Shown piece by piece: positions 36,713 through 44,630 of a stretch of DNA of 64,000 bases. The translations under genes and the position numbers were made by a program. The stretch is from Bizionia myxarmorum. GTDB taxonomy: Bacteria > Bacteroidota > Bacteroidia > Flavobacteriales > Flavobacteriaceae. A model generated the notes under the pieces. That model saw only the letters and a program-made list of their open reading frames with translations, was not told the DNA's origin and did no database searches. Location of the stretch: assembly GCF_008086205.1 (NCBI RefSeq), contig NZ_VSKK01000002.1, positions 372,001 through 436,000 of the forward strand. The letters run 5' to 3'. The stretch's first letter is position 1, and each line of letters opens with the position of its first letter.

Positions 36713-36824
36713 CCTTCAAATAGGACTATTTATAAATATGCCTTCAAAAAGGAATAAACTTAATTATGCCATAAATAAGGAATAATCAAATATCGGTCAT
36801 TTAAATGGAATACCCAAATAACTG
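36713..36824. repeat. Four tandem 28-bp units upstream of satD (operator array candidate)
   Basis: Units begin at 36713, 36741, 36769 and 36797 with an exact 28-base period and no spacer. Each has a CC-N8-GG core (TC-N8-GG in the fourth) followed by A(A/C)TA: CCTTCAAATAGGACTA, CCTTCAAAAAGGAATA, CCATAAATAAGGAATA, TCATTTAAATGGAATA. By hand alignment, neighbours agree at 21, 18 and 19 of 28 positions. The array ends 54 bases before the satD start codon, where a regulator with a helix-turn-helix would act. Confidence 0.7.
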
Positions 36825-36870
36825 AATTTTAAGGAGTAGGTGCCGAGGCGTATTTTTAAATTTTAGGAAG

Positions 36871-37416
36871 TTATAAATCTATTTTAATATTATAATCTTC
36901 TAATTCTTTAAGATAATCACCAATAACAAAATCTTCACTATTAAACTCAATACGTCTATTTTTCTTGGTATGATTACGTTCAATAGCTTTTAGAAAGCGT
37001 CTCACCTCTTCTAAAGAAGATAAAACCAACCCAGGAACGGGAGTAGATTTTCCATTATCATCTTTAGCAACCATAGTAAAATAAGAGGAATTACAATGTT
37101 TTACATGACCCGTTCTAATGTTTTCGGCTTCAACCCGAATACCGACAACCATGGACGTTGTTCCTACATAATTAATAGAAGATTTCATGGTAACGAGTTC
37201 GCCTATTTCAACAGGTTCCAGAAAATCTACGGTGTCAACAGATGCCGTAACACAATAATTTTCGGAATGTTTGGAAGCACAAGCATAAGCAATCTGGTCC
37301 ATTAAACTCAACATATATCCACCATGAATTTTTCCACCGAAATTGGATTGAGATGGTTGCATAAGTTCTGCAATGCTAATTCGCGAACAAGCCACAGTTT
37401 TAAAAGTATCTTTCAT
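36871..37416 (-). CDS. Acyl-CoA thioesterase (hotdog fold)
   Basis: A 181-residue single-hotdog acyl-CoA hydrolase. The active-site helix region NFGGKIHGGYMLSLMDQIAY carries the conserved Asn/His-Gly-Gly and the Asp of the central helix, and VDFLEPVEIGELV is the typical second strand pair. Relatives (YciA/BFIT-like) hydrolyse medium- to long-chain acyl-CoA and usually work as hexamers. The ATG at 37416 lies one base after the stop of the preceding small gene. The upstream ATG at 37455 would overlap that gene and has no family support. It ends a leftward gene group that includes rmuC. Confidence 0.85.
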   Translation of the reverse strand: MKDTFKTVACSRISIAELMQPSQSNFGGKIHGGYMLSLMDQIAYACASKHSENYCVTASVDTVDFLEPVEIGELVTMKSSINYVGTTSMVVGIRVEAENIRTGHVKHCNSSYFTMVAKDDNGKSTPVPGLVLSSLEEVRRFLKAIERNHTKKNRRIEFNSEDFVIGDYLKELEDYNIKIDL

Positions 37417-37417
37417 A

Positions 37418-37786
37418 TTAGTTGCGCCTATTATTTTCTCCTTTGGTAACTTCAACTTTAGTAATAAAATGTCTGGTATCTCCTAACCAAAATAAGGTTT
37501 GATAACGTTCAAAATAATGAAGTTTTACATGCTTTCCTTGTAATTCCATTAAATCTTTTATCACTTGTTTTTGATCATCTTCTACTGAAAATTCGAATAA
37601 CTGCGCTTCAGAAACACCTTGGCTAATTTCGCCTTCCCAAGTCTTTATAATAACACCTTTACTGCTGAATTTAACCAGTTCACCAGCGCGAATACCTTCA
37701 CTATATGTCGCGAAATAAATGAAAGAACCATATGCGACTAAAATTAAAACGAATCCAATAAGGATTTTTGTTAAGATACTTTTCAT
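37418..37786 (-). CDS. Small membrane-anchored protein of unknown function
   Basis: 122 residues with one N-terminal membrane helix (about 7-27, ILIGFVLILVAYGSFIYFA) and a soluble beta-rich domain: GELVKFSSKGVIIKTWEGEI, VKLHYFERYQTLFWLGDTR, FITKVEV. Related flavobacterial proteins are sometimes labelled '6-phosphogluconate dehydrogenase'; no NAD-binding or substrate motif is present, so that label is wrong here. The strand pattern suggests a small OB- or SH3-like barrel facing the periplasm. It lies between rmuC (15-base gap) and the thioesterase (1-base gap). Confidence 0.7.
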   Translation of the reverse strand: MKSILTKILIGFVLILVAYGSFIYFATYSEGIRAGELVKFSSKGVIIKTWEGEISQGVSEAQLFEFSVEDDQKQVIKDLMELQGKHVKLHYFERYQTLFWLGDTRHFITKVEVTKGENNRRN

Positions 37787-37801
37787 AGTTTATTTGTTTT
37801 A

Positions 37802-39196
37802 TTATTCGTCATCATCTTGAACTTGCGCACGTTTTATAATGGCTTCCGGAAGTGACTTTTTAGCTTTAGCGCCCATTTTTTTTAATTTTTGAACACGACC
37901 AATTATATTACCTTTTCCATCAACTAATTTATTCATAGCGGCCGAATAATCCGTTTTAGCCGCATCAATTTTTTTACCAACACCAGTTAAATCAATGACC
38001 AAGCCTTCAAATTTATCGTAAAGTGCACCCGCTTGTTTGGCAATTTCTAGTGCATTGCGTTGTTGTTTTTCATTATTCCACATGGAATCAATGGTGCGCA
38101 ACGTTGCTAAAAGTGTAGCAGGTGTAACAATTACAATGTTTTTCTCAAACGCTCTGTTATATATAGAATTATCTTCATTAATAGCCACCGCAAATGCCGG
38201 TTCAATAGGAACAAACATTAAAACAAAATCGGGTGATTCTATATCGTATAAATCTTCATATTTTTTATCTGAAAGCTGATCTACGTGTTTTTTAATGGAA
38301 TTAACGTGTGCTTTTAACCACGTAGGTCTTTCATCTTCTTCGGCGTTTACCAAACGTTCATAGTCTGTTAAGGATACTTTACTATCAATAATCATCCGTT
38401 TATTATCTGGCAAATGTAATACCACATCGGGTAAAACGCGAGTGCCATCTTCACGTGTAAAATGTTGTTGCACAAAATACTCCCGGTCTTTTTCCAGACC
38501 CGATTTTTCAAGAACGCGTTCCAATACTAATTCCCCCCAATTTCCTTGCATTTTACTATCGCCTTTTAAAGCGCGCGTCAAGTTGGTGGCTTCTTTAGTC
38601 ATTTGCTGATTCAGATCTTTTAAACCCAATAATTGCTCTCTTAAAGCGGAATGCATACTAATACTTTCCTTTTGGGTATCGTCAACCTTCTTTTCAAATA
38701 GTTGAATTTTTTCCTGCAACGGATTTAAAATCAGTTTAATATTTTCTTTATTCTGAAGTGTGAATTTTTCACTTTTTTCATCCAAAATTTTAGAAGCTAA
38801 TAATTCAAAATCCTTGCGTAATTGCTCTTGTTGAAGCACTAATTCTTCATCGCGTTTTAAAAGCTGTTGCTCTAAATTTTCATATTCAGAATTCCGTCGT
38901 GCTAATTCAGAATTGAGCAATTCTTTTTGTCTTCGAATGCCGTCGCGATCAATTTCAGTTTTGGAAATAGTTTCTTTAAAGTCGCTTATTTGCTGATGGA
39001 AATAGGTGTTCTGTTTTTTAGATTCTTCTTCAAAAGAAATTTTAAGGCTTGAAAGCTGCTGTTGTAAATTGCTATTGCGTTCTTCTAAAGTGCTGGTTTC
39101 GACTTTATTTTTCAATTTAGAAAAAGCCAAGCCAATATAAACGCCAACTGCGGCAGATAGTATAATGGCAAGGATAAGGATAATACTGTCGGTCAT
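37802..39196 (-). CDS. rmuC: RmuC-family DNA recombination protein
   Basis: 464 residues: one N-terminal membrane helix (about 4-24), a long coiled coil (about 30-200, rich in Glu/Gln/Lys heptads), and the conserved C-terminal RmuC domain. That domain contains KGDSKMQGNWGELVLERVLEKSGL, then PDVVLHLPDNKRMIIDSKVSL and FVPIEPAFAVA. The domain has a restriction-nuclease-like core (D...DSK). RmuC limits inversions between short inverted repeats in E. coli; its biochemical action is not settled. It is followed closely by two genes on the same strand. Confidence 0.92.
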   Translation of the reverse strand: MTDSIILILAIILSAAVGVYIGLAFSKLKNKVETSTLEERNSNLQQQLSSLKISFEEESKKQNTYFHQQISDFKETISKTEIDRDGIRRQKELLNSELARRNSEYENLEQQLLKRDEELVLQQEQLRKDFELLASKILDEKSEKFTLQNKENIKLILNPLQEKIQLFEKKVDDTQKESISMHSALREQLLGLKDLNQQMTKEATNLTRALKGDSKMQGNWGELVLERVLEKSGLEKDREYFVQQHFTREDGTRVLPDVVLHLPDNKRMIIDSKVSLTDYERLVNAEEDERPTWLKAHVNSIKKHVDQLSDKKYEDLYDIESPDFVLMFVPIEPAFAVAINEDNSIYNRAFEKNIVIVTPATLLATLRTIDSMWNNEKQQRNALEIAKQAGALYDKFEGLVIDLTGVGKKIDAAKTDYSAAMNKLVDGKGNIIGRVQKLKKMGAKAKKSLPEAIIKRAQVQDDDE

Positions 39197-39305
39197 ATTT
39201 AAAAGAAGAATTTTACCAAAGATAAATTTTTTAAACCGGAACTTATAAAATCGCTATATGAACTTTTAGGAAAGATTTTTAGTTCTATTCTGTTGAATTG
39301 TAATC

Positions 39306-40097
39306 CTATTTTTTCACTCTGAAACTACCCGACAAATTATCAAAAGCAATTAAATCTTTAGGGAATAAGGTTTCAAAAACACCTTTGGAAATTAAATTAC
39401 ACGGCGCATCTGTAATTACAGAATCTTTAGTCATAACCACCATCGTATCGCACAATTGAATGGCTAAATCAATTTCATGAGATGAAAATAAAATGGTTTT
39501 ATTGGTTTCCTTCACCAATTTTTGAAGTAATTTTAAAATGTATGCTTTATGATACATATCCAAATGCGTGGTAGGTTCATCTAGAATAATTAAATCCGTG
39601 TTTTGGGCCAAAGCACGCGCAATCAAAGCTTTTTGTAATTGACCATCACTTAATTCAAAACATTTTTTGTCCTTTAAAGTTTCAATATTCGTCTGCGTTA
39701 TTGCGCGATTTATAACTTCTAAATCATTATCGGATAAATTCCCAACCCAATTAGTATAAGGCTGTCTGCCTAAAGCTACTAATTCATATACCGATAAATT
39801 TTTCGAGGCAATTTTTTCGGTTAAAACCAAGCTCATCGTTCTGGCAAGATCAGCATTCGAATAGGTTTCCAGGTTTTTATCTTTTAAAAAGACGGCGCCT
39901 GATAGTTTGGATTGCACACTGGTAAGCGTTCGTAAAAGTGTCGATTTTCCGATGCCATTGGCGCCAACCAATCCAATTAAATGTCCTTTTTGCAAAGCCA
40001 TATTAATATTGGAAGCCACGACAGTTTCGGCTTTTTTGGAGGCATAACCGATGTTTAAATTTTCGGTTTTAAGCATAATATGTTGAGCTGATTTCAT
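39306..40097 (-). CDS. btuD: ABC transporter ATPase, BtuD/FecE-like (B12 uptake)
   Basis: A 263-residue ATPase: Walker A GLVGANGIGKSTLLRTL, signature ELSDGQLQKALIARALAQ, Walker B DLIILDEPTTHLD and the switch His in LFSSHEIDLA. I start it at the ATG at 40097, one base after the permease stop. The longer reading (40142) overlaps the permease and adds unrelated residues; an ATG at 40076 is a second option. The family serves cobalamin, heme or siderophores. The neighbouring cobalamin riboswitch and the BtuB/BtuG-like genes make B12 the best guess. Confidence 0.82.
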   Translation of the reverse strand: MKSAQHIMLKTENLNIGYASKKAETVVASNINMALQKGHLIGLVGANGIGKSTLLRTLTSVQSKLSGAVFLKDKNLETYSNADLARTMSLVLTEKIASKNLSVYELVALGRQPYTNWVGNLSDNDLEVINRAITQTNIETLKDKKCFELSDGQLQKALIARALAQNTDLIILDEPTTHLDMYHKAYILKLLQKLVKETNKTILFSSHEIDLAIQLCDTMVVMTKDSVITDAPCNLISKGVFETLFPKDLIAFDNLSGSFRVKK

Positions 40098-40098
40098 C

Positions 40099-41109
40099 TT
40101 AAAAAAGCATTTTACGTTTGCGTACCAAGAGCCAAATAACAACAGGCGCTCCTATTAAAGATGTTATCGCATTAATGGGTAATGTATAATCGCTAGTCGG
40201 TAATTGGGCAATACTATCGCAAATGAGCATGATTATAGCACCAAATAAAAAGACAGCTGGTAACAATACTTTATGATTGGATGTTGTAAAAACCTGTCGC
40301 GCCATATGTGGAATTGCTAACCCAATAAAAGCAATTGGACCAGCAAAAGCGGTAATAGTACCAGCCAATAAACTGGTGGCTATAATGATAATTAAACGAC
40401 TTTGTTTAATGTTTAAGCCGAGACTCTTCGCATAATTTTCGCCTAATAAAAGGGAATTTAATGCTTTTATAGAAAAAATAGTCAAAATCATTCCTACGCA
40501 ATACACGCAAAAGAAAATCCCCAATTCATACCAAGATAGATTACCTAAACTTCCAAATCCCCAGAAAATATATTGTTGTAATTGTTCAGCACTGCTAAAA
40601 TAGGAGAGGACGCTAACCACGGCGGCTGTGATACTTCCAAACATGAGTCCAATAATAAGAATAGCCATAGTATCCCGAACTTTAGAGGAAACAATTAATA
40701 CGGCAGATAATACTAGAAAACTTCCCAAACTAGCTGCTATAATAACACTCCATTTGGAAACGAGTAAAGTGGCAAATACACCACCAAAAATTCCCGCGCC
40801 TAAAATAATGAGTGCCACGCCTAAACTAGCACCAGAGCTAATGCCTAAAACATAGGGTCCTGCAAGCGGATTTCTAAAAAGTGTTTGCATAAGCAGTCCT
40901 GAAATACCCAATCCCGAACCAACTAAAACGGCTGTAAAGGCTTTTGGTAAGCGGTAGTTTTGAATAATATAATTGTCTGTAATACCTAATAAACTTTCAA
41001 AAACTGTTTTAAAAGGAATGGATACGGAGCCCAAACTAATATTTGCTAAAAAGCAAAATATGAGTATGCCGGTAAGTGAAATGAATGCGTATTTAAAATT
41101 GGTATTCAT
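40099..41109 (-). CDS. btuC: FecCD/BtuC-family ABC permease (B12 uptake)
   Basis: A 336-residue inner-membrane permease with about ten helices. Family landmarks are YRLPKAFTAVLVGSGLGISG, LMQTLFRNPLAGPYVLGISSGASLG, FAGPIAFIGLAIPHMAR and a C-terminal GAPVVIWLLVRKR. It should form a homodimer with the ATPase encoded one base downstream and receive ligand from the lipoprotein encoded 32 bases upstream. Assignment to cobalamin rather than iron-siderophore rests on the riboswitch-controlled receptor operon beside it. Confidence 0.85.
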   Translation of the reverse strand: MNTNFKYAFISLTGILIFCFLANISLGSVSIPFKTVFESLLGITDNYIIQNYRLPKAFTAVLVGSGLGISGLLMQTLFRNPLAGPYVLGISSGASLGVALIILGAGIFGGVFATLLVSKWSVIIAASLGSFLVLSAVLIVSSKVRDTMAILIIGLMFGSITAAVVSVLSYFSSAEQLQQYIFWGFGSLGNLSWYELGIFFCVYCVGMILTIFSIKALNSLLLGENYAKSLGLNIKQSRLIIIIATSLLAGTITAFAGPIAFIGLAIPHMARQVFTTSNHKVLLPAVFLFGAIIMLICDSIAQLPTSDYTLPINAITSLIGAPVVIWLLVRKRKMLF

Positions 41110-41141
41110 AGACTTTTTAAACCTATTCCTGCAAATATGGA

Positions 41142-42299
41142 TTATTGTAATGGTTTGAAAAACTGCGACTCATAATCTTTCATCAATTCAGGGTGTGCAA
41201 TTTTTACTAAATCTTTTAATACTAAATCGGGCCTAGCCGTTCCAATTTCGTAGTAAGTAACGCCACCAGTTTTGCCGGCTGTATTAACAAAGGAATAGAT
41301 TTTTTTATTTTTAAACGCATCAAATTGCGTGTAATGTGCGTTTGCTTTTTCCAAAGCATCAAATGTGCCATAATAAGATGGGCTAATCCAAATGTCCGCA
41401 TCTTTTGCTTTTTCATAAACGGCTTCAAAATTTAGAGCTAAACTTCCTTTACTATCTGTTTCTTGCCATAAATAGTTAACGTTAGCATCTTTTAAAAGCT
41501 GTGCTTCGGGGCTTGTTCCGCTTGGCAAATACCAAATATCTTTATGCATGGCACCGCTTAAAACACTGGGTTTGGTGGTAGCGTTTTGAGCTAGTTTTTT
41601 GGCTTCGAGATAATCATTTTTAATTTTTTTGAAAACCATTTCAGCTTGCTCGCTTTTGTTGTAAAGCACACCAAAAAATTTAATCCATTCAGCTTTTGCT
41701 AAAGGTGATGTTTCAACCCAATCGCCATTATAAATTACCGGAATTCCTGATTTTCTAATCGTTTCAAGACTTTTGTTGGAACCATCCATACCAAAACCTA
41801 CCACTAGATTTGGATTCAATTCCAATAAAACTTCCGTGTTAATACCTTCATTTTTTCCTAATTCTCTTACAGCACCAGTATCGATTAGTTTCCGAGTCCG
41901 TTCCGAGGAAATATAATCCGTTCCTGGGAAACCAATTAATGAATTTTCAACCTCTAATAATTCCAAAGCAGGAATGTGCGTGGTGGAGGTAACTACTATT
42001 TTCTCAACTGGAATGGTTACTATTCCATCATAATCATCCTTGTTAAAAGTGCTTACCGCTGCTTGTTCTTTAGTAAGTAATAAATAGCTGTAATTTTTAT
42101 CAGCATTAGGCCATGGATTGCTAATGGTTAAAATTTTATAGGTGTCGTATTCTTCAATACTAAATCCTGTAGCGTAATCTATTTTTAATGATGTTTTACT
42201 AGTTTCAGGTAAAGTAATTTCCTGTTCCTTTTTTTCCTGACAGTTCCAGAAAAATAGACTTAATAAAAGTGTAGTAAAAATTATTTTTTTGTGTAACAT
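41142..42299 (-). CDS. btuF: BtuF-like ABC transporter substrate-binding lipoprotein
   Basis: 385 residues from the ATG at 42299; an alternative ATG three codons earlier is less likely. Lipoprotein signal FFWNC with Cys20. The body is a cluster III (TroA/BtuF-like) binding protein: IPALELLEVENSLIGFPGTDY, EVLLELNPNLVVGFG, IRKSGIPVIYNGDWVE, LSGAMHKDIWYLPSG and ADIWISPSYYGTFDAL. It should sit on the periplasmic side and deliver cobalamin to BtuC/BtuD. The region upstream is short and shows no riboswitch of its own on this strand. B12 specificity is inferred from context. Confidence 0.8.
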   Translation of the reverse strand: MLHKKIIFTTLLLSLFFWNCQEKKEQEITLPETSKTSLKIDYATGFSIEEYDTYKILTISNPWPNADKNYSYLLLTKEQAAVSTFNKDDYDGIVTIPVEKIVVTSTTHIPALELLEVENSLIGFPGTDYISSERTRKLIDTGAVRELGKNEGINTEVLLELNPNLVVGFGMDGSNKSLETIRKSGIPVIYNGDWVETSPLAKAEWIKFFGVLYNKSEQAEMVFKKIKNDYLEAKKLAQNATTKPSVLSGAMHKDIWYLPSGTSPEAQLLKDANVNYLWQETDSKGSLALNFEAVYEKAKDADIWISPSYYGTFDALEKANAHYTQFDAFKNKKIYSFVNTAGKTGGVTYYEIGTARPDLVLKDLVKIAHPELMKDYESQFFKPLQ

Positions 42300-42352
42300 T
42301 GGTAACATTTATACGATTAAAAATCACGTAAATTTATGTAAAATATTTAACT

Positions 42353-42460
42353 ATGCGCGACGGATCAAATGTAACATTATATATAGTAGCTGGAATTATT
42401 ATCTTTCATTTTTTGGCAGGATTTATTTATCTGCTCTACAAAATGACCAAGAAAAAATAA
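42353..42460 (+). CDS. 35-residue single-pass membrane micro-protein in the B12 locus
   Basis: An ATG at 42353 opens a 35-codon frame: MRDGSNVTLYIVAGIIIFHF continuing LAGFIYLLYKMTKKK, then TAA at 42460. It has the form of a real small membrane protein: polar N terminus, one helix of about 22 residues with an internal His, and a KMTKKK positive end fixing N-out/C-in topology. It lies between divergent btuF and the riboswitch-controlled operon and could assist the transporter. No homology can be shown here; coding status rests on composition and location. Confidence 0.6.
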   Translation: MRDGSNVTLYIVAGIIIFHFLAGFIYLLYKMTKKK

Positions 42461-42490
42461 GCTTCATGATGCTTATCTGAAAAGAATAAC

Positions 42491-42498
42491 TACTTTTG
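42491..42498 (+). promoter_or_regulatory. Candidate -7 element for the cobalamin-riboswitch transcript
   Basis: TACTTTTG fits TAnnTTTG and lies about 80 bases before the first conserved riboswitch block, a normal leader distance. The -33 element is not clear. Confidence 0.5.
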
Positions 42499-42569
42499 CA
42501 AAGAATTTGGTTTGATGATAAATCAATAGCTTTTTTGGGTAGTTATTTTTTTGTTCACTACTTGAAAAT

Positions 42570-42755
42570 CTTAAGATTTCATCAATTAAAAGGGAATCTG
42601 GTTAAAATCCAGAACTGTTCCCGCAACTGTATGTTTATACTCAATTTTTTGAGTACCTCTTTTTAGAGATGTTATTACTTCAATTAACCACTGGTTTCAA
42701 TACTGGGAAGGTTTAATAACATGAAACGAGTCAGGAGACCTGCCAACTTCGTAAC
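42570..42755 (+). ncRNA. Cobalamin (B12) riboswitch
   Basis: All hallmark blocks are present in order. AAAAGGGAATCTGGTTAAAA with TCCAGAACTGTTCCCGCAAC lies at 42588-42627, the CCACTGG ... ACTGGGAAGG arms at about 42689-42711, and the B12 box GAGTCAGGAGACCTGCC at 42728-42744, followed by AACTTCGTAACC. Outer boundaries are approximate. There is no clear U-tract hairpin before the ATG at 42796, so control is more likely through translation start access. The AAAGGCTT motif occurs twice downstream (42767, 42781) and may be part of the switch. Confidence 0.95.
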
Positions 42756-42795
42756 CTTATAAATTAAAGGCTTTCGGGTAAAAGGCTTACTGATT

Positions 42796-44625
42796 ATGAT
42801 TCGTTATTTGTTAATATTGCTGTTTTTTTACTGTGGTGCACTTTATGCCCAGGTCACTCCGGTTACGGAATTGAGCGAAGTTAATTTAAAATACATCAAA
42901 TTAAAAGATTCCGTTTATACGACTACGCAAACCGTTTTAAGTGACAGTGTATTAAAGCGAAACCAATCATCATTAACGAGTCTTTTAAATTATAATACTA
43001 CCATTTATTTGAAAGAGAATGGTTTAGGTATGGTGTCTTCGCCTAGTTTTAGAGGTACAACGGCTCAACAAACAGCTGTTTTATGGAACGGTATTAATAT
43101 AAATTCTCAGACTACAGGTCAAACGGATTTTAATACGATTAACACCCGAGGTTTTGATCAGGTTGTTGTTAAATCTGGCGGCGGTGGCGTTATAGATGGC
43201 AGCAATGCTATTGGCGGAAGCATTTATTTGGAAAATATACTGGATTATAATTTAGGATTTGAAAATGATTTATTTTTGAAATACGGCAGTTATAAGACTT
43301 ATGGAATTGATTATAAAACAAGCTATTCTACAAAACAAGCGAGTTTTTCATTAGGTATTTCGCGTCAAGGTTCTGAAAATGATTACGAATATTTAGGCAC
43401 CGATCGAATCAATAAAAATGGACAATTCAACAATACCAACATTAGTTCTAGTTTTGGTTTTAAATTAAATAAGCGAAATATTATTAATTTTTATGCCAAT
43501 ATATATGAGGGTAAACGTAATTTTTCACTTCCTACCCCAAATGCTTTAGAAACAAAGTATAACGATTTTAACACACGAAGCATGCTGGAATGGGTTTCTA
43601 AATCCAGGAATTTAACCTCCAATACCAAAGTTGCATATATCACCGAAAACTATAAATACTACCCCAACATTGCTAGAGATTTCTACACTTATGGTGATGT
43701 AGGAAGTCTGTTTTTGAAATATAATTTGGATTATGAATTGGGCCGAATACTTTTAACTGGTGGGTTAAATTATAATCAAAATAATGGCGAAGGTTCTGAT
43801 TTAGCTCATGAAATTCGTCATTTGGGATCGGCTGTTTTAGGACTAAAACATAAAGTGAATCAACGTTTTCTATACGAGATTAGCTTGCGTCAAGAATTTA
43901 ACAGCACCTACGAAAGTCCTTTCTTATACGCGGCGGGTATTCAAGCTGTAATAACCAGTTTTTACACTCTGAAATTGAATACGTCAAAAAACTTCCGAAT
44001 TCCTACTTACAACGATTTGTATTGGGAAGGGTTGGGAAATGCAGATTTGAAACCTGAATTATCTTATCAAGGTGAAATGAGCCATGTTTTGCATATTCCC
44101 AACGCTTCTTTAACCATAAACGGCTACTATAATAAAGTTCAAGACTTATTATTATGGACACCCGATGTAAATGGTATTTGGAGACCAAAAAATGCTGAAA
44201 ACGTTAAAATATATGGTGTTGAAGGCTTATTGACTGCTAAAAAAAGTATTGCAGCACACAGTTTTAATGTTTCAGCAACGTATGCCTATACGGTTTCAAC
44301 GAACGAAAAAACCAATAAACAACTCATTTATGTGCCCTATCATAAATTAACGACGGCGGTTGGTTACGGTTATAAAAAACTGTCAGCATACTATCAATAT
44401 ATCAATAACGGCGAAGTTTATACCACAACAGACAATGCAACAGAGCATATTCTGAATAGTTATATGGTAGCCAATTTTGGTCTAGAATATAATTTAGGAA
44501 AAAAAACGAACACGTATGTACTGGGTGCTCAAATTTTGAATTTATGGAACGAGTCCTATGAAAGTGTATTAAACAGACCCATGCCGGGCCGAAACTTTAA
44601 TGTGTATTTGAATTTTAATATATAA
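42796..44625 (+). CDS. btuB: BtuB-like TonB-dependent cobalamin receptor
   Basis: A 609-residue outer-membrane receptor with a signal peptide (residues 1-19, CGALYAQ). The plug domain includes SLLNYNTTIYLKENGLGM and SFRGTTAQQTAVLWNGINI. A 22-strand barrel with alternating aromatic strands follows, closing with RNFNVYLNFNI. No carboxypeptidase-like N-terminal domain is present, so it is a small BtuB-type receptor rather than a SusC-type one. The cobalamin riboswitch directly upstream and the BtuG-like lipoprotein 5 bases downstream make corrinoid uptake the strong assignment. Confidence 0.9.
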   Translation: MIRYLLILLFFYCGALYAQVTPVTELSEVNLKYIKLKDSVYTTTQTVLSDSVLKRNQSSLTSLLNYNTTIYLKENGLGMVSSPSFRGTTAQQTAVLWNGININSQTTGQTDFNTINTRGFDQVVVKSGGGGVIDGSNAIGGSIYLENILDYNLGFENDLFLKYGSYKTYGIDYKTSYSTKQASFSLGISRQGSENDYEYLGTDRINKNGQFNNTNISSSFGFKLNKRNIINFYANIYEGKRNFSLPTPNALETKYNDFNTRSMLEWVSKSRNLTSNTKVAYITENYKYYPNIARDFYTYGDVGSLFLKYNLDYELGRILLTGGLNYNQNNGEGSDLAHEIRHLGSAVLGLKHKVNQRFLYEISLRQEFNSTYESPFLYAAGIQAVITSFYTLKLNTSKNFRIPTYNDLYWEGLGNADLKPELSYQGEMSHVLHIPNASLTINGYYNKVQDLLLWTPDVNGIWRPKNAENVKIYGVEGLLTAKKSIAAHSFNVSATYAYTVSTNEKTNKQLIYVPYHKLTTAVGYGYKKLSAYYQYINNGEVYTTTDNATEHILNSYMVANFGLEYNLGKKTNTYVLGAQILNLWNESYESVLNRPMPGRNFNVYLNFNI

Positions 44626-44630
44626 TAATT

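Noticed and set aside
36713-36824. Short regular repeats that could suggest a CRISPR array
   Set aside because: The 28-bp units abut each other without spacers, diverge from one another, and no cas gene lies nearby. An operator array is the better reading.
37418-37786. Possible 6-phosphogluconate dehydrogenase, a label seen on similar proteins
   Set aside because: 122 residues with a membrane helix and a small beta domain; no Rossmann glycines or substrate motif.
40098-40142. Longer start for the BtuD-like ATPase
   Set aside because: It would overlap the BtuC-like permease gene and add residues unrelated to ABC ATPases; the ATG at 40097 gives a one-base gap.
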